Assembly: GCF_004341105.1 (NCBI RefSeq)
Contig: NZ_SLZK01000003.1
Span: forward strand, 1 to 64,000
Origin: Rhizobium sp. BK418
GTDB taxonomy: Bacteria > Pseudomonadota > Alphaproteobacteria > Rhizobiales > Rhizobiaceae
DNA: 64,000 nt
Direction of reading: 5' to 3'
Shown here: piece by piece, positions 54,488-62,246 of the stretch
How the letters are laid out: each line of letters starts with the position of its first letter
How positions within the stretch are numbered: position 1 is the stretch's first letter
Notes under the pieces: generated by a model
Seen by the model: the letters and a program-made list of their open reading frames with translations, nothing else
The model's database searches: none
Told to the model about the DNA's origin: nothing
Program-made: the position numbers and the translations under genes

Positions 54488-54814
54488 CTATGCTCGTGGC
54501 GTCATCGGATCGCTGATGCGTCCGGCCTGGAATGTCGCGGGCAGCGCCGTCAGTTCGATCTTTGCCACGATACCTGCCTTGTTGAAGGGGTCGCCTTCTG
54601 CAAAGGCCTTCGCCTCTGAGATACCGGTCGCTTCCAATATGCCAAAATTGCCAATGGCGGTATCGTTCTCATCTTGGAGAGCAGAGCCGATCAACACGAT
54701 CGTAAGGCCCTCGCCACCGGATTGCACCCAGGCGCGATGAGCGGGCCGGTGGAGATCGCGGGCCGCATCCTGACCGGCGTGATGCAGGCAGCGCATGAGG
54801 AAGTAGGCGGGCAT
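54488..54814 (-). CDS. YciI-like (YCII-related) protein
   Basis: A 108-residue dimeric alpha-beta barrel protein. The N-terminal sheet PAYFLMRCLHHAGQD and GSALQDENDTAIGNFGILEA are like the YciI family, in which His and Asp form an active-site pair. The ATG at 54814 overlaps the ligB stop (TGATG), so it depends on ligB translation. YciI domains serve as muconolactone-like or dehalogenase-like auxiliaries in aromatic pathways, which fits this location. The exact reaction is unknown. Confidence 0.72.
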   Translation of the reverse strand: MPAYFLMRCLHHAGQDAARDLHRPAHRAWVQSGGEGLTIVLIGSALQDENDTAIGNFGILEATGISEAKAFAEGDPFNKAGIVAKIELTALPATFQAGRISDPMTPRA

Positions 54815-55655
54815 CAGGCGGCGTTTTCCAGAACGACCATGCCGGCGCCGGTCATGGAGGCCGGGGCATGATAGTGCTTGTGGATGAGGTTGACCCGCTC
54901 GTCCATCGCAGCACGCATGACCAGCCACATGATGAGTTCGGCGCCTTCGGAACCGAATTGCTCGACGTAATCTTCGCGGCTCATGGCGCTGTAGGTTTCC
55001 GGATTGATGGCAATGCCATTCAGCCAGGCGCGGTCGGCTGCCTGGTTGATGAATCCGGCGCGGGCACTTTGAAGCTGGTGCGACAGGCCACCGGTACCGA
55101 GGATGACGACGCGTTCGTCGCCCGGCCAGCTTTCAATTGCCTCACGCAGCACCTTGCCCAGCTCCCAGCAGCGCTGCGGTGTCGGGATCGGGTACTGGAT
55201 TGTGTTCACCCAGATCGGCAGGACCTTGACGGGCCAGCGTTCCGGCCGGCCGAAGAAGAGCGCCATCGGCACCTGCAGGCCGTGATCGACCTCGATTTCG
55301 CGGCAGATCAGCGGATCGAAATGACGCTCGACAAGCTTGTCGACGAAATGCCAGGAGAAATCGACGGCGCCTTCGAAGCTCGGAATGGCCCGCGGTCCCC
55401 AACCTTCATCGACCGGATGATAGGTCTCCGCCACGCCGACGGCGAAGGTCGGCACACGGTCGAGGAAGAAGCTGTTGCCGTGATCGTTGAAGGCAACGAC
55501 GGCGATATCGGGTCGCGCCTCGCGCATCCACTGCTTGCCGGCCTCGTAGCCGTCGAAGAAAGGCTTCCAGTCGGGCGTGTCGCGCAGGCCTTTGTCGAGT
55601 GCGGCGGCGATCGAGGGGACGTGCTTGTTCCGAGGCCGCCGATGATCTTAGCCAT
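54814..55655 (-). pseudogene. ligB: LigB/GalA-type ring-cleavage dioxygenase beta subunit, frameshifted
   Basis: A LigB-family (type II extradiol) subunit of about 280 codons. From ATG 55655 it reads MAKIIGGLGTS; one base is then missing near 55622-55624, so the frame is lost exactly where the iron ligand His (GTSHVPS, His12) should be. After the shift the reading frame resumes with IAAALDKGL, RDTPDWKPFFDGYEAGKQW and AFNDHGNSFFLD, then PRAIPSFEGAVDF. All other expected motifs, including YHPVDEGW and LGTGGLSHQL, are intact. It could be a real null mutation or a sequencing error. It overlaps ligA by eight bases. Confidence 0.85.
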
Positions 55656-56001
55656 GTCTCTTCTTCCCCAATCTTCCGTAGAGAAAATCCTCGTGCGATA
55701 TGCCGGCCTGTGCGGCACCGATCTCCGTGATCGGCGTCGGGTCGACAGCGGCGATCTTGAGGATGAAGAACAGATTGCCGCCGAGGCGCACCATTTCGCG
55801 CCAGTCACGATTTTTGACAGCGGTCTTCTCTTCGTCACCCAGGCCGAACCGAGCGAGGTAGCTATCTTCGTCCGCTTTGAAGGCTTCGCGATTCTCCGGC
55901 TGACTGAGCGCCATCGCCATCTTGTTGAGCCGATAGCCACGGATCGAGCCGGCTCGATCGAAGAGCGGCGTATCGGGAATGGTCGCGGTCTTCTCAAGCA
56001 T
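55648..56001 (-). CDS. ligA: LigA-type dioxygenase alpha subunit
   Basis: A 117-residue all-helical subunit of protocatechuate/gallate 4,5-dioxygenase. Motifs TPLFDRAGSIRGYRLNKMAM and a repeat of Leu/Asp (EDSYLARFGLGDEEKTAVKN) match the LigA fold. The DWREMVRLGGNLFFILK segment forms the lid over the LigB active site. Ending in RLGKKRHG it overlaps the ligB start by eight bases. In Pseudomonas GalA both parts are fused; here they are separate, as in Sphingobium LigAB. The ATG at 56001 overlaps the hydrolase stop by eight bases. Confidence 0.92.
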   Translation of the reverse strand: MLEKTATIPDTPLFDRAGSIRGYRLNKMAMALSQPENREAFKADEDSYLARFGLGDEEKTAVKNRDWREMVRLGGNLFFILKIAAVDPTPITEIGAAQAGISHEDFLYGRLGKKRHG

Positions 56002-56704
56002 TCACTCCTCCAAATCTGCGCGTCAGCCAGCCGATGATTGCGGCCGTAACTTCGGCGGGCCGCTCCACCGGGGCGAAGTGGCCGGCATCTTCGATGATGA
56101 CGAGTTCCGTATTCGGTGCCGCGTCGGCGATTTCCTGATGCTGGGTAATCGGGCTCCAGCCGTCGTGGCGCGCGGCGACGAGCAGGATGGGGCAGCTGAG
56201 TTCGGCCATATAAGTGCCGGCATTCGGTCGGTCGATCAGCGCGCGGATTTGCCGCTCATGCACATGAGGACCGGCTCGCAGCACCATAGCGTGCAGGCTG
56301 GTCATCAGTCCGGTATCCAACAGACTGGCAGGGTTTACCATGGGCGGCAGCCACTCGTCGGCCAGGCTCTCCATGCTGCGGTGGCCGAGATCGATCATCT
56401 GCTGACGCCTGATTTCCTCGCCCTCGCGTTTCGGGTGGTGGCCGGTGTTGGCGAGCACCAATCCTCGGATACGATCCGGCGCGATGCGTGCCATTTCCAT
56501 GGCTACACGGCCGCCCATGGAATGGCCGACGGCGATCAGGTTGCCTTCAGTGTCGGCGAGAACGCTCTCCGCCATGCCCAATATCGAGGAAGTGTGGGAA
56601 ACATTGGCCGCGTGCACTGGCATCCGATGCGCTACGGCGTCGGCAAGCGGTGCCCAGACAATGCCGTCAGACACGAGCCCTGGAATGAGCACGAGCGTTG
56701 CCAT
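55994..56704 (-). CDS. Alpha/beta hydrolase of the aromatic cluster
   Basis: A 236-residue serine hydrolase. It has LIPGLVSDGIVWAPL at the oxyanion loop, the nucleophile elbow GHSMGGRVAM with Ser near residue 62, Asp in VAARHDGWSP and His in DAGHFAPVERP. When the aryl ring carries a methoxy group, type II cleavage leaves a methyl ester, and a hydrolase in the same operon as ligAB is well placed to remove it. C-C hydrolysis is an alternative. GGGAGGA precedes the ATG and an ATGTATACAT palindrome ends 31 bp upstream of the ATG. Confidence 0.86.
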   Translation of the reverse strand: MATLVLIPGLVSDGIVWAPLADAVAHRMPVHAANVSHTSSILGMAESVLADTEGNLIAVGHSMGGRVAMEMARIAPDRIRGLVLANTGHHPKREGEEIRRQQMIDLGHRSMESLADEWLPPMVNPASLLDTGLMTSLHAMVLRAGPHVHERQIRALIDRPNAGTYMAELSCPILLVAARHDGWSPITQHQEIADAAPNTELVIIEDAGHFAPVERPAEVTAAIIGWLTRRFGGVNA

Positions 56705-56735
56705 TATTTTTCCTCCCGTAAATCAGACATCATAA

Positions 56736-56745
56736 ATGTATACAT
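56736..56745. promoter_or_regulatory. ATGTATACAT operator of the hydrolase-ligAB unit, with half sites near the regulator
   Basis: A perfect ATGTATACAT palindrome ends 31 bp upstream of the hydrolase ATG. ATGCATACAA at 56810-56819 and its inverse TTGTATGC at 56853-56860 lie in the promoter zone of the divergent FCD regulator, where a TTGACA hexamer is at 56788-56793. A further TATATACAT is at 56872-56880. The cluster is consistent with a repressor acting on its own gene and on the ligAB unit. Confidence 0.65.
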
Positions 56746-56905
56746 CATGTCAAGAGACGGCTGCGTTCTGTTGCGATAAATACTGTTTTGACAGGGGGGT
56801 GTTGCTATGATGCATACAATTCTGTGATAGCATGCTGATTTAGGCTGGGGTTTTGTATGCGTTCGCGCTGCTATATACATTTAGCCGGGGATTGGGAGGG
56901 CGCTG

Positions 56906-57640
56906 ATGAAGCAGAGTGAAGCCGCAACGCATGGCCGTCGCGCTGTTATCGAGTTGCGGGAAAAGATTTTGAGCGGCGAATTGCAGGGCGGTACGCGGCT
57001 CTTCGAAGTTCCGTTGGCGGAGGCGCTCGATATTTCGCGTACGCCGGTGCGCGAGGCGATGTCGCGACTGACTGAGGAGGGGCTGCTGGATCGTCTGCCG
57101 AATGGCGGGTTCGTGGTTCGTCGTTTCGGTTTTGCGGATGTGGTCGATTCCATCGAAGTGCGCGGTGTGATGGAAGGCATGGCGGCAAGACTTGCGGCCG
57201 AGCGCGGCGTTGCGCCCGATGCGCTAGAAGATATCAAGCGGACCGTGCTCAGGCTCGACGACTGTTTCGGCGAGCAGCTCGACGATGTCGATTTCGACGC
57301 CTATTCCGATCTGAACGAGAAATTCCACCATCAGCTCGCCGCGCTCGCCGGCAGCGAGATCATTCGGCGTGAGGTAGAGCGGGCAAGTTCGCTACCCTTT
57401 GCCTCGCCATCGGCTTTCCTGCCCGACAAGGCGGATATTGCGGCCTTCCGCCGTTCGCTCCGGTCCGCGCAGGACCAGCACAGAGAGCTCGTCAGCGCGA
57501 TCGAGGCGCGCGAAGGCAGCCGCGCGGAGGCGATTGCCAGGGAGCATGCCCGCACGGCCCGACGCAATCTTGAATACATTCTGGCGGAAGACCCAGCCCT
57601 GATCGAACAGATCAGGGGGCTTGCGCTCATCCATCGCTAA
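56906..57640 (+). CDS. GntR family regulator, FCD subfamily, of the aromatic cluster
   Basis: A 244-residue FCD regulator. The winged helix is at about residues 8-72 (RRAVIELREKILSGELQGGT, SRTPVREAMSRLTEEGLL). The helical effector domain has DLNEKFHHQLAALAGSEII, with metal-binding His expected in LNEKFHHQ. It lies between the ligAB-hydrolase unit and ligM, with ATGTATACAT operators on both sides. GGGAGGG precedes the ATG. The ligand is probably an O-methylated aromatic acid or a ring-cleavage intermediate. Confidence 0.88.
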   Translation: MKQSEAATHGRRAVIELREKILSGELQGGTRLFEVPLAEALDISRTPVREAMSRLTEEGLLDRLPNGGFVVRRFGFADVVDSIEVRGVMEGMAARLAAERGVAPDALEDIKRTVLRLDDCFGEQLDDVDFDAYSDLNEKFHHQLAALAGSEIIRREVERASSLPFASPSAFLPDKADIAAFRRSLRSAQDQHRELVSAIEAREGSRAEAIAREHARTARRNLEYILAEDPALIEQIRGLALIHR

Positions 57641-57759
57641 TTGCAGGCAAATCGCGATCTGCAGGGGCGGCTTACGGCCGTCCTTTTTCGTTTTCGTCGT
57701 ATCGATGGCTGCTCGGCCGGCAGAAAATGGACTTGCAATCTGATTGCATTGGGCATTTC

Positions 57760-57769
57760 ATGTATACAT
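57760..57769. promoter_or_regulatory. ATGTATACAT operator of ligM, between -35 and -10
   Basis: The palindrome lies in the ligM promoter: a TTGCAT -35-like hexamer is at 57744-57749 and a CATTAT -10-like hexamer at 57767-57772 (spacer 17). A bound protein would block RNA polymerase. The site ends 27 bp ahead of the GTG start, similar to the positions at metF and the hydrolase gene. Confidence 0.6.
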
Positions 57770-57796
57770 TATCGCATACCAATGGGAGGATATCAG

Positions 57797-59209
57797 GTGG
57801 CGAAATCGAGCCTATCAGAAGTTTTGAAGTCGGCCGGTAATACAGTTGAGCTGCTGCGCAATTCCAAAATCGGGATGTATGTCTACCCGGTCGTTGCGGC
57901 CGAGTTTTCCAACTGGCGCTCGGAGCAGGCAGCATGGCGCAACTCCGCCGTCCTCTTCGACCAGTCGCACCATATGGACGAACTCACCGTTGAAGGCCCT
58001 GACGCGGAGAAGTTTCTTGCCTATCACGGCATCAACTCCTTCTCGAATTTCGATACAAACCGCGCCAAACATTTCGTGCCGGTCACACCAAACGGTCATG
58101 TCATCGGTGATCAGATCATCTTCCGCGAGCGTGAGGACAAGTTCATCCTCGTCGGCCGCTCGCCGACATCGAACTGGCTGATGTTCTGCGCCGCTTACGG
58201 CAAATGGAATGTCCGGCTGAAATATGATCCACGTTCGCCCTCGCGACCGGAAGGCGAACGTGTGCTGCGTACGCATTACCGCTATCAGATCCAGGGACCG
58301 GATGCCCCGAAAATTTTCGAGAAGATGAATGGCGGGCCGATCCCGGATATCAAGTTCTTCCATGTCGATAAGATCAAGGTCGGCTCAAAGACGGTGAATG
58401 CGCTGCGCCACGGCATGTCCGGCGCGCCGGGCCTGGAAATCTGGGGTCCTTACGAAGACAAGGCCTATATTCTCTCGGTGATCCTGGAATCGGCGAAGGC
58501 AGCCGGTGTCGATCTGGTGCGCTGCGGCAGCCGCGCCTATTCGACCAATACGCTGGAATCCGGCTGGATCCCGTCGCCGCTGCCGGGCATCTATACCGGT
58601 GATGGCATGCTGGCGGCCTATCGCGACTGGCTGGGCGCCGACAGCTACGAGGCAACAGGTGCCATCGGCGGCAGCTTCGTTTCCAGCAATATCGAGGACT
58701 ACTACGTCAATCCGTTCGAACTCGGCTATGATTTCTATATCGGCTGGAAAAAGGACGACTTCATCGGCAAGTCCGCGCTGGAGAAGCTGAAGGGGCAGAC
58801 AAGCCGCAAGAAGGTGACTTTCGAGTGGAATGCCGAAGATGTCGTCAACGTCATCGCCTCGGCTTTCCGTCCGGGGGAGGATCATTTCAAGTGGATCGAT
58901 TTCCCGCAGCCGAACTATGCTTCGACCAGTGCCGACAAGATCATGCGTGACGGCAAGATGGTCGGCATGTCGATGTTCAACGGCTACAGCTACAACGAAC
59001 GCTGCATGCTCTCGCTCGGCATCGTCGATGCCGACGTCAAGGTCGGCGACGTTCTGACGCTCGTCTGGGGTGAACCCGACGGCGGTTCCGGCAAGACCTC
59101 GGTCGAGCCACACAAGCAGGCGGAAATCCGCGTGCGTGTTTCACCCACCCCCTATTCCCGTGAAGCTCGCGAGAATTATGCCGACAGCTGGCGTAGCAAG
59201 AAGAGCTGA
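57797..59209 (+). CDS. ligM: Tetrahydrofolate-dependent aromatic O-demethylase (LigM/DesA-like)
   Basis: A 470-residue GcvT-fold aminomethyltransferase relative, the length of LigM (about 471). It has WRSEQAAWRNSAVLFDQSHH near residues 40-60, GWIPSPLPGIYTGDGMLAAY near 255, and FELGYDFYIGWKKDDFIGK near 305. Such enzymes move the methyl group of vanillate, syringate or 3-O-methylgallate to tetrahydrofolate. The GTG at 57797 is 6 bp after GGGAGGA; a start at 57641 would lie upstream of the operator. MetF and gallate genes in the same cluster fit an O-demethylase. The favoured aryl substrate is unknown. Confidence 0.9.
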   Translation: MAKSSLSEVLKSAGNTVELLRNSKIGMYVYPVVAAEFSNWRSEQAAWRNSAVLFDQSHHMDELTVEGPDAEKFLAYHGINSFSNFDTNRAKHFVPVTPNGHVIGDQIIFREREDKFILVGRSPTSNWLMFCAAYGKWNVRLKYDPRSPSRPEGERVLRTHYRYQIQGPDAPKIFEKMNGGPIPDIKFFHVDKIKVGSKTVNALRHGMSGAPGLEIWGPYEDKAYILSVILESAKAAGVDLVRCGSRAYSTNTLESGWIPSPLPGIYTGDGMLAAYRDWLGADSYEATGAIGGSFVSSNIEDYYVNPFELGYDFYIGWKKDDFIGKSALEKLKGQTSRKKVTFEWNAEDVVNVIASAFRPGEDHFKWIDFPQPNYASTSADKIMRDGKMVGMSMFNGYSYNERCMLSLGIVDADVKVGDVLTLVWGEPDGGSGKTSVEPHKQAEIRVRVSPTPYSREARENYADSWRSKKS

Positions 59210-59239
59210 GATTCGACACCACCATCCACGGTGTTCACG

Positions 59240-59265
59240 ACGGCGCCTGGGAGGGCGCCGTTTTT
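59240..59265 (+). terminator. Terminator of ligM
   Basis: ACGGCGCC and GGCGCCGT (59240-59247 and 59254-59261) pair perfectly around TGGGAG, followed by a run of five T. This is a strong intrinsic terminator, 30 bp behind the ligM stop, and it isolates ligM from the MurA paralogue. Confidence 0.85.
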
Positions 59266-59392
59266 ATGCGTTCCTAGGGTAGCCGCCGGTCAATGGCGGC
59301 GCTAAAAACAGCCACTCTTTCCCGATCGGCGATCACTTCGATGTCACAATGACAACGCAGATATGCCCTCTGAAAAATCGAATCGAACAAGG

Positions 59393-60715
59393 ATGACATC
59401 AGTGGCACAGGCCCAGCCGCATGAGCGAATTCAGTATATCGTTGAAGGCGGGCACCGTCTTGCCGGCGAGATCCAACCGAGCGGCAACAAGAACGCCGCG
59501 CTTCCGATTATTGCCGCGTCGTTGCTGACCGACAAGCTCGTGTATCTGACCAACGTGCCGCGCATCCGCGATGTCGAGGCGCTGGTCGAGCTGATCCAGT
59601 CCGTCGGCGCGGAGGCACGCTGGCTCGGCCGCAATGAACTCGAAATCGAAGCGAGCGATCTCAAGCCTGCCGATCTCGACCCCGGCCTTTGCGCCCGCAT
59701 CCGCGCATCCATCCTGCTGGCCGGGCCGATGCTGGCACGCTGCGGCGAGATCACGCTGCCGCCGCCGGGCGGTGATGTCATCGGCCGCCGCCGTGTCGAC
59801 ACGCACTTCTTGGCGCTCGAGCAGCTCGGCGCCGAAATCAACGTCAACGGTTCCTACAGCTTCCGGGCTGAGCGCCTTCGCGGCGCCGACGTGTTCCTGG
59901 ACGAACCTTCGGTTACGGCGACGGAAAACGCGCTGTGCGCGGCTGTGGCCGCCAAGGGTAAGACGATCCTGCGCAACTGCGCGTCCGAGCCCCATGTTCA
60001 GGACCTTGCGCATTTCCTCATTGCCATGGGCGCGAAGATTGAGGGCATCGGCACCAATACTATGATTATCCACGGTGGCCAACCGCTTGCCGGTGCGTCA
60101 CACCGCATCGGTCCTGATCACAACGAGGTAGGCTCGCTGATCGGCCTTGCTGCCGTCACCGGTTCCGAGATCGTCATTCGTCGGGCAGGTGTGGAGCATC
60201 TGCGTTCAACGCTGATGACCTTCGAACGTCTCGGCATCCGCTGCCGCATCGAGAGCGACGATCTCGTGGTGCCGGCCGGGCAGGAGATGAAGATTCAGCC
60301 GGATTTCGGCGGGCATATTCCGAAGATCGAAGACCAGCCCTGGCCGGCATTTCCGGCCGATACGATGTCGATTGCCATCGTGACTGCCTCGCAATGCGAT
60401 GGCGTCGTGCTGATGTTCGAGAAAATGTTCGAAAGCCGGATGTTCTTCGTCGACAAGCTGATCGCCATGGGTGCACGCATCGTGCTTTGCGATCCACATC
60501 GCGCGATTGTCGCTGGTCCTTCCAGGTTGCGCGCTGCGCAGGTGGAGAGCCCTGACATTCGTGCCGGCATGGCGATGCTGATCGCCGCCATGTGCGCCGA
60601 AGGCACCAGCGTCATCAACAATGCCCAGCAGATCGAACGCGGCTACGAGCGGATCCAGGAGCGGCTGAATGCGCTTGGTGCGCGGATCACCCGCGTGCCG
60701 CCGCGCGAGATTTGA
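59393..60715 (+). CDS. MurA-family enolpyruvyl transferase with Cys-to-Asp active-site change
   Basis: A 440-residue UDP-N-acetylglucosamine enolpyruvyl transferase (EPT). The PEP-site Lys33 is in [17 protein letters not shown] keeps the conserved Asp and DIRAGMAM the Arg. The loop that normally carries the catalytic Cys (GGCxIG) reads PPPGGDVIG with Asp128. Asp at this site occurs naturally in mycobacterial and chlamydial MurA and causes fosfomycin insensitivity. The start (59393 or GTG 59402) is uncertain. It sits alone between ligM and the Liv-type operon. A paralogue or a substitute for the housekeeping murA is equally possible. Confidence 0.88.
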   Translation: MTSVAQAQPHERIQYIVEGGHRLAGEIQPSGNKNAALPIIAASLLTDKLVYLTNVPRIRDVEALVELIQSVGAEARWLGRNELEIEASDLKPADLDPGLCARIRASILLAGPMLARCGEITLPPPGGDVIGRRRVDTHFLALEQLGAEINVNGSYSFRAERLRGADVFLDEPSVTATENALCAAVAAKGKTILRNCASEPHVQDLAHFLIAMGAKIEGIGTNTMIIHGGQPLAGASHRIGPDHNEVGSLIGLAAVTGSEIVIRRAGVEHLRSTLMTFERLGIRCRIESDDLVVPAGQEMKIQPDFGGHIPKIEDQPWPAFPADTMSIAIVTASQCDGVVLMFEKMFESRMFFVDKLIAMGARIVLCDPHRAIVAGPSRLRAAQVESPDIRAGMAMLIAAMCAEGTSVINNAQQIERGYERIQERLNALGARITRVPPREI

Positions 60716-60717
60716 TT

Positions 60718-60804
60718 CTTAAAGCGTTGCATGCAACGCTTTAAGCTATTGTTTTCGCATGTTGTTATCGCAAACCGCTGCACACTTTTGCGCGACATGC
60801 TTTA
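60718..60804. repeat. Palindromic intergenic element (rhizobial type)
   Basis: Positions 60718-60745 form a perfect 28-bp palindrome with core GCGTTGCATGCAACGC. An A+T-poor segment, 60758-60800, begins GCATGT and ends ACATGC. It contains AAACCGCTGCACACTTTTGC, a string I remember as frequent between genes in Rhizobium and relatives. The first palindrome may end murA transcription, although only TTTT follows at a distance. The right end touches the livF stop. Confidence 0.6.
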
Positions 60805-61500
60805 GACGCTGAGATGCGCGTCGAGGGTCTCCGGTGAGGCCAGAAGCGCTTCGGACGTATTGCGGTAGGTAACCGCGCCACGTTCGAGCACGATAACCTC
60901 ATCCGTCAGCGGCAGTACTTTGCGTGCCTTCTGCTCGACGATGATCGCCGACATGCCTTCGCCGGTGACGATGCGGCGAAGTGCGGCCAGAAGCTCGTCG
61001 ACAATGATTGGAGCGAGGCCTTCCAACGGTTCATCGAGCAGCAGGACTTTTGGATTGAGCATCAATGCGCGAGCAATGGCGAGCATCTGCTGCTCGCCGC
61101 CCGAAAGCTGGTTGCCAAGATTGCGGCGGCGTTCCTGCAGGCGTGGGAACATGTGATAGACGCGGGTGACATTCCACGCGCCGGGGCGGGCGCTTGCCGT
61201 CAGATTTTCCTCCACCGTCAGCGAACGAAAGATGTTGCGCTCCTGCGGCACCCAGCCGATGCCGAGCGGCGCGCGCTGCTCGGCCCGCAGCCGCGTGATG
61301 TCGCGCTGCTGCAGATGAACGGAGCCGGCGTGGTGGGTGGTGACGCCGATGATGGTGTTGAGCAGAGTGGTCTTGCCGGCGCCGTTGCGGCCGAGCAATG
61401 CCAGCGAATGGCCTTCTTCCAGCGTGAAATCCACCTTGGCCAGCACATGCGCTTCGCCATAACCGGCGATGAGACGCTCGACCCGCAGCAGTTCGGCCAT
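60802..61500 (-). CDS. Branched-chain amino acid-type ABC ATPase (LivF-like)
   Basis: A 232-residue ATPase. Walker A is in LLGRNGAGKTT, with signature LSGGEQQM, Walker B VLLLDEPLEGLAP and SAIIVEQKA. This is the LivF form with the second NBD in the LivG gene. The stop TAA at 60802-60804 lies at the edge of the palindromic element. It overlaps livG by one base (TGATG). The operon continues with livM and livH and probably imports aromatic acids or amino acids; the ligand cannot be told without the binding protein. Confidence 0.92.
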   Translation of the reverse strand: MAELLRVERLIAGYGEAHVLAKVDFTLEEGHSLALLGRNGAGKTTLLNTIIGVTTHHAGSVHLQQRDITRLRAEQRAPLGIGWVPQERNIFRSLTVEENLTASARPGAWNVTRVYHMFPRLQERRRNLGNQLSGGEQQMLAIARALMLNPKVLLLDEPLEGLAPIIVDELLAALRRIVTGEGMSAIIVEQKARKVLPLTDEVIVLERGAVTYRNTSEALLASPETLDAHLSV

Positions 61501-62246
61501 CAGGCATCCTCCCCGAGATAGATGGCTTTCACCTGCGGATCCCTGGAGATCTCGGCGACGGTTCCCTCGGCAAAAAGCGCGCCGGCGGCGAGCACCGAGA
61601 TGCGGTCCGCGAAAGAGAAGACGAGATCCATGTCGTGTTCGATCAGCACGACTGTGACATTGGCCGGCAGTTCGCGGACGATGCCGAGAACCTCGTGGCG
61701 CTCCTCTTCCGGGACGCCGGCGGCCGGCTCGTCGAGCAGCAACACTTTCGGCTGCATGGCAATCGCCAGTGCGATCTCCAGCAGGCGCTGCTTGCCGTAG
61801 GGCAGCAGCGTTGTCTGAGTGCCCATGACATCAAGGAGGCGAAAGCGCTCCAGAAGGGAGGCTGCTTCATCGGCGACCTCGCGGTCCGCTGACAGCGACC
61901 GCCAGGCGAAGCGGCCATGGCCTTTGCGCTCGCTGATCGCCAACATGACGGAATCGAGCGGCGTGAAATCGCCGAAGAGCTGGTTGATCTGGAAGGTGCG
62001 CGAGAGGCCCTTGCCGACGCGGCGATAGGAAGACAGGCCGGTGATATCGTCGCCGCCGAGCAGGATCTGGCCGCTGTTCGGCGACAGAACGCCGGTCAGC
62101 AGGTTGATGATCGTGGTCTTGCCGGCGCCATTTGGGCCGATCAGGGCGTGGCGAGCGCCCTGGCGAACCTGCAGCGAGACATCGTTAGTGGCGACGAAGC
62201 CGCCGAAACGTTTGACGAGATGACGGGTTTCGAGGGCGAGCGTCAT
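61500..62246 (-). CDS. Branched-chain amino acid-type ABC ATPase (LivG-like)
   Basis: A 248-residue ATPase with Walker A LIGPNGAGKTT, the LivG/LivF C-terminal pattern (DLVFSFADRISVLAAGALF), Walker B VLLLDEPAAGVPE and the H-loop LIEHDMD. The LSGGQ signature is shortened to LLPYGKQRLLEIA, the usual LivG form. The ATG at 62246 overlaps the livM stop by four bases (ATGA). Confidence 0.92.
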   Translation of the reverse strand: MTLALETRHLVKRFGGFVATNDVSLQVRQGARHALIGPNGAGKTTIINLLTGVLSPNSGQILLGGDDITGLSSYRRVGKGLSRTFQINQLFGDFTPLDSVMLAISERKGHGRFAWRSLSADREVADEAASLLERFRLLDVMGTQTTLLPYGKQRLLEIALAIAMQPKVLLLDEPAAGVPEEERHEVLGIVRELPANVTVVLIEHDMDLVFSFADRISVLAAGALFAEGTVAEISRDPQVKAIYLGEDA

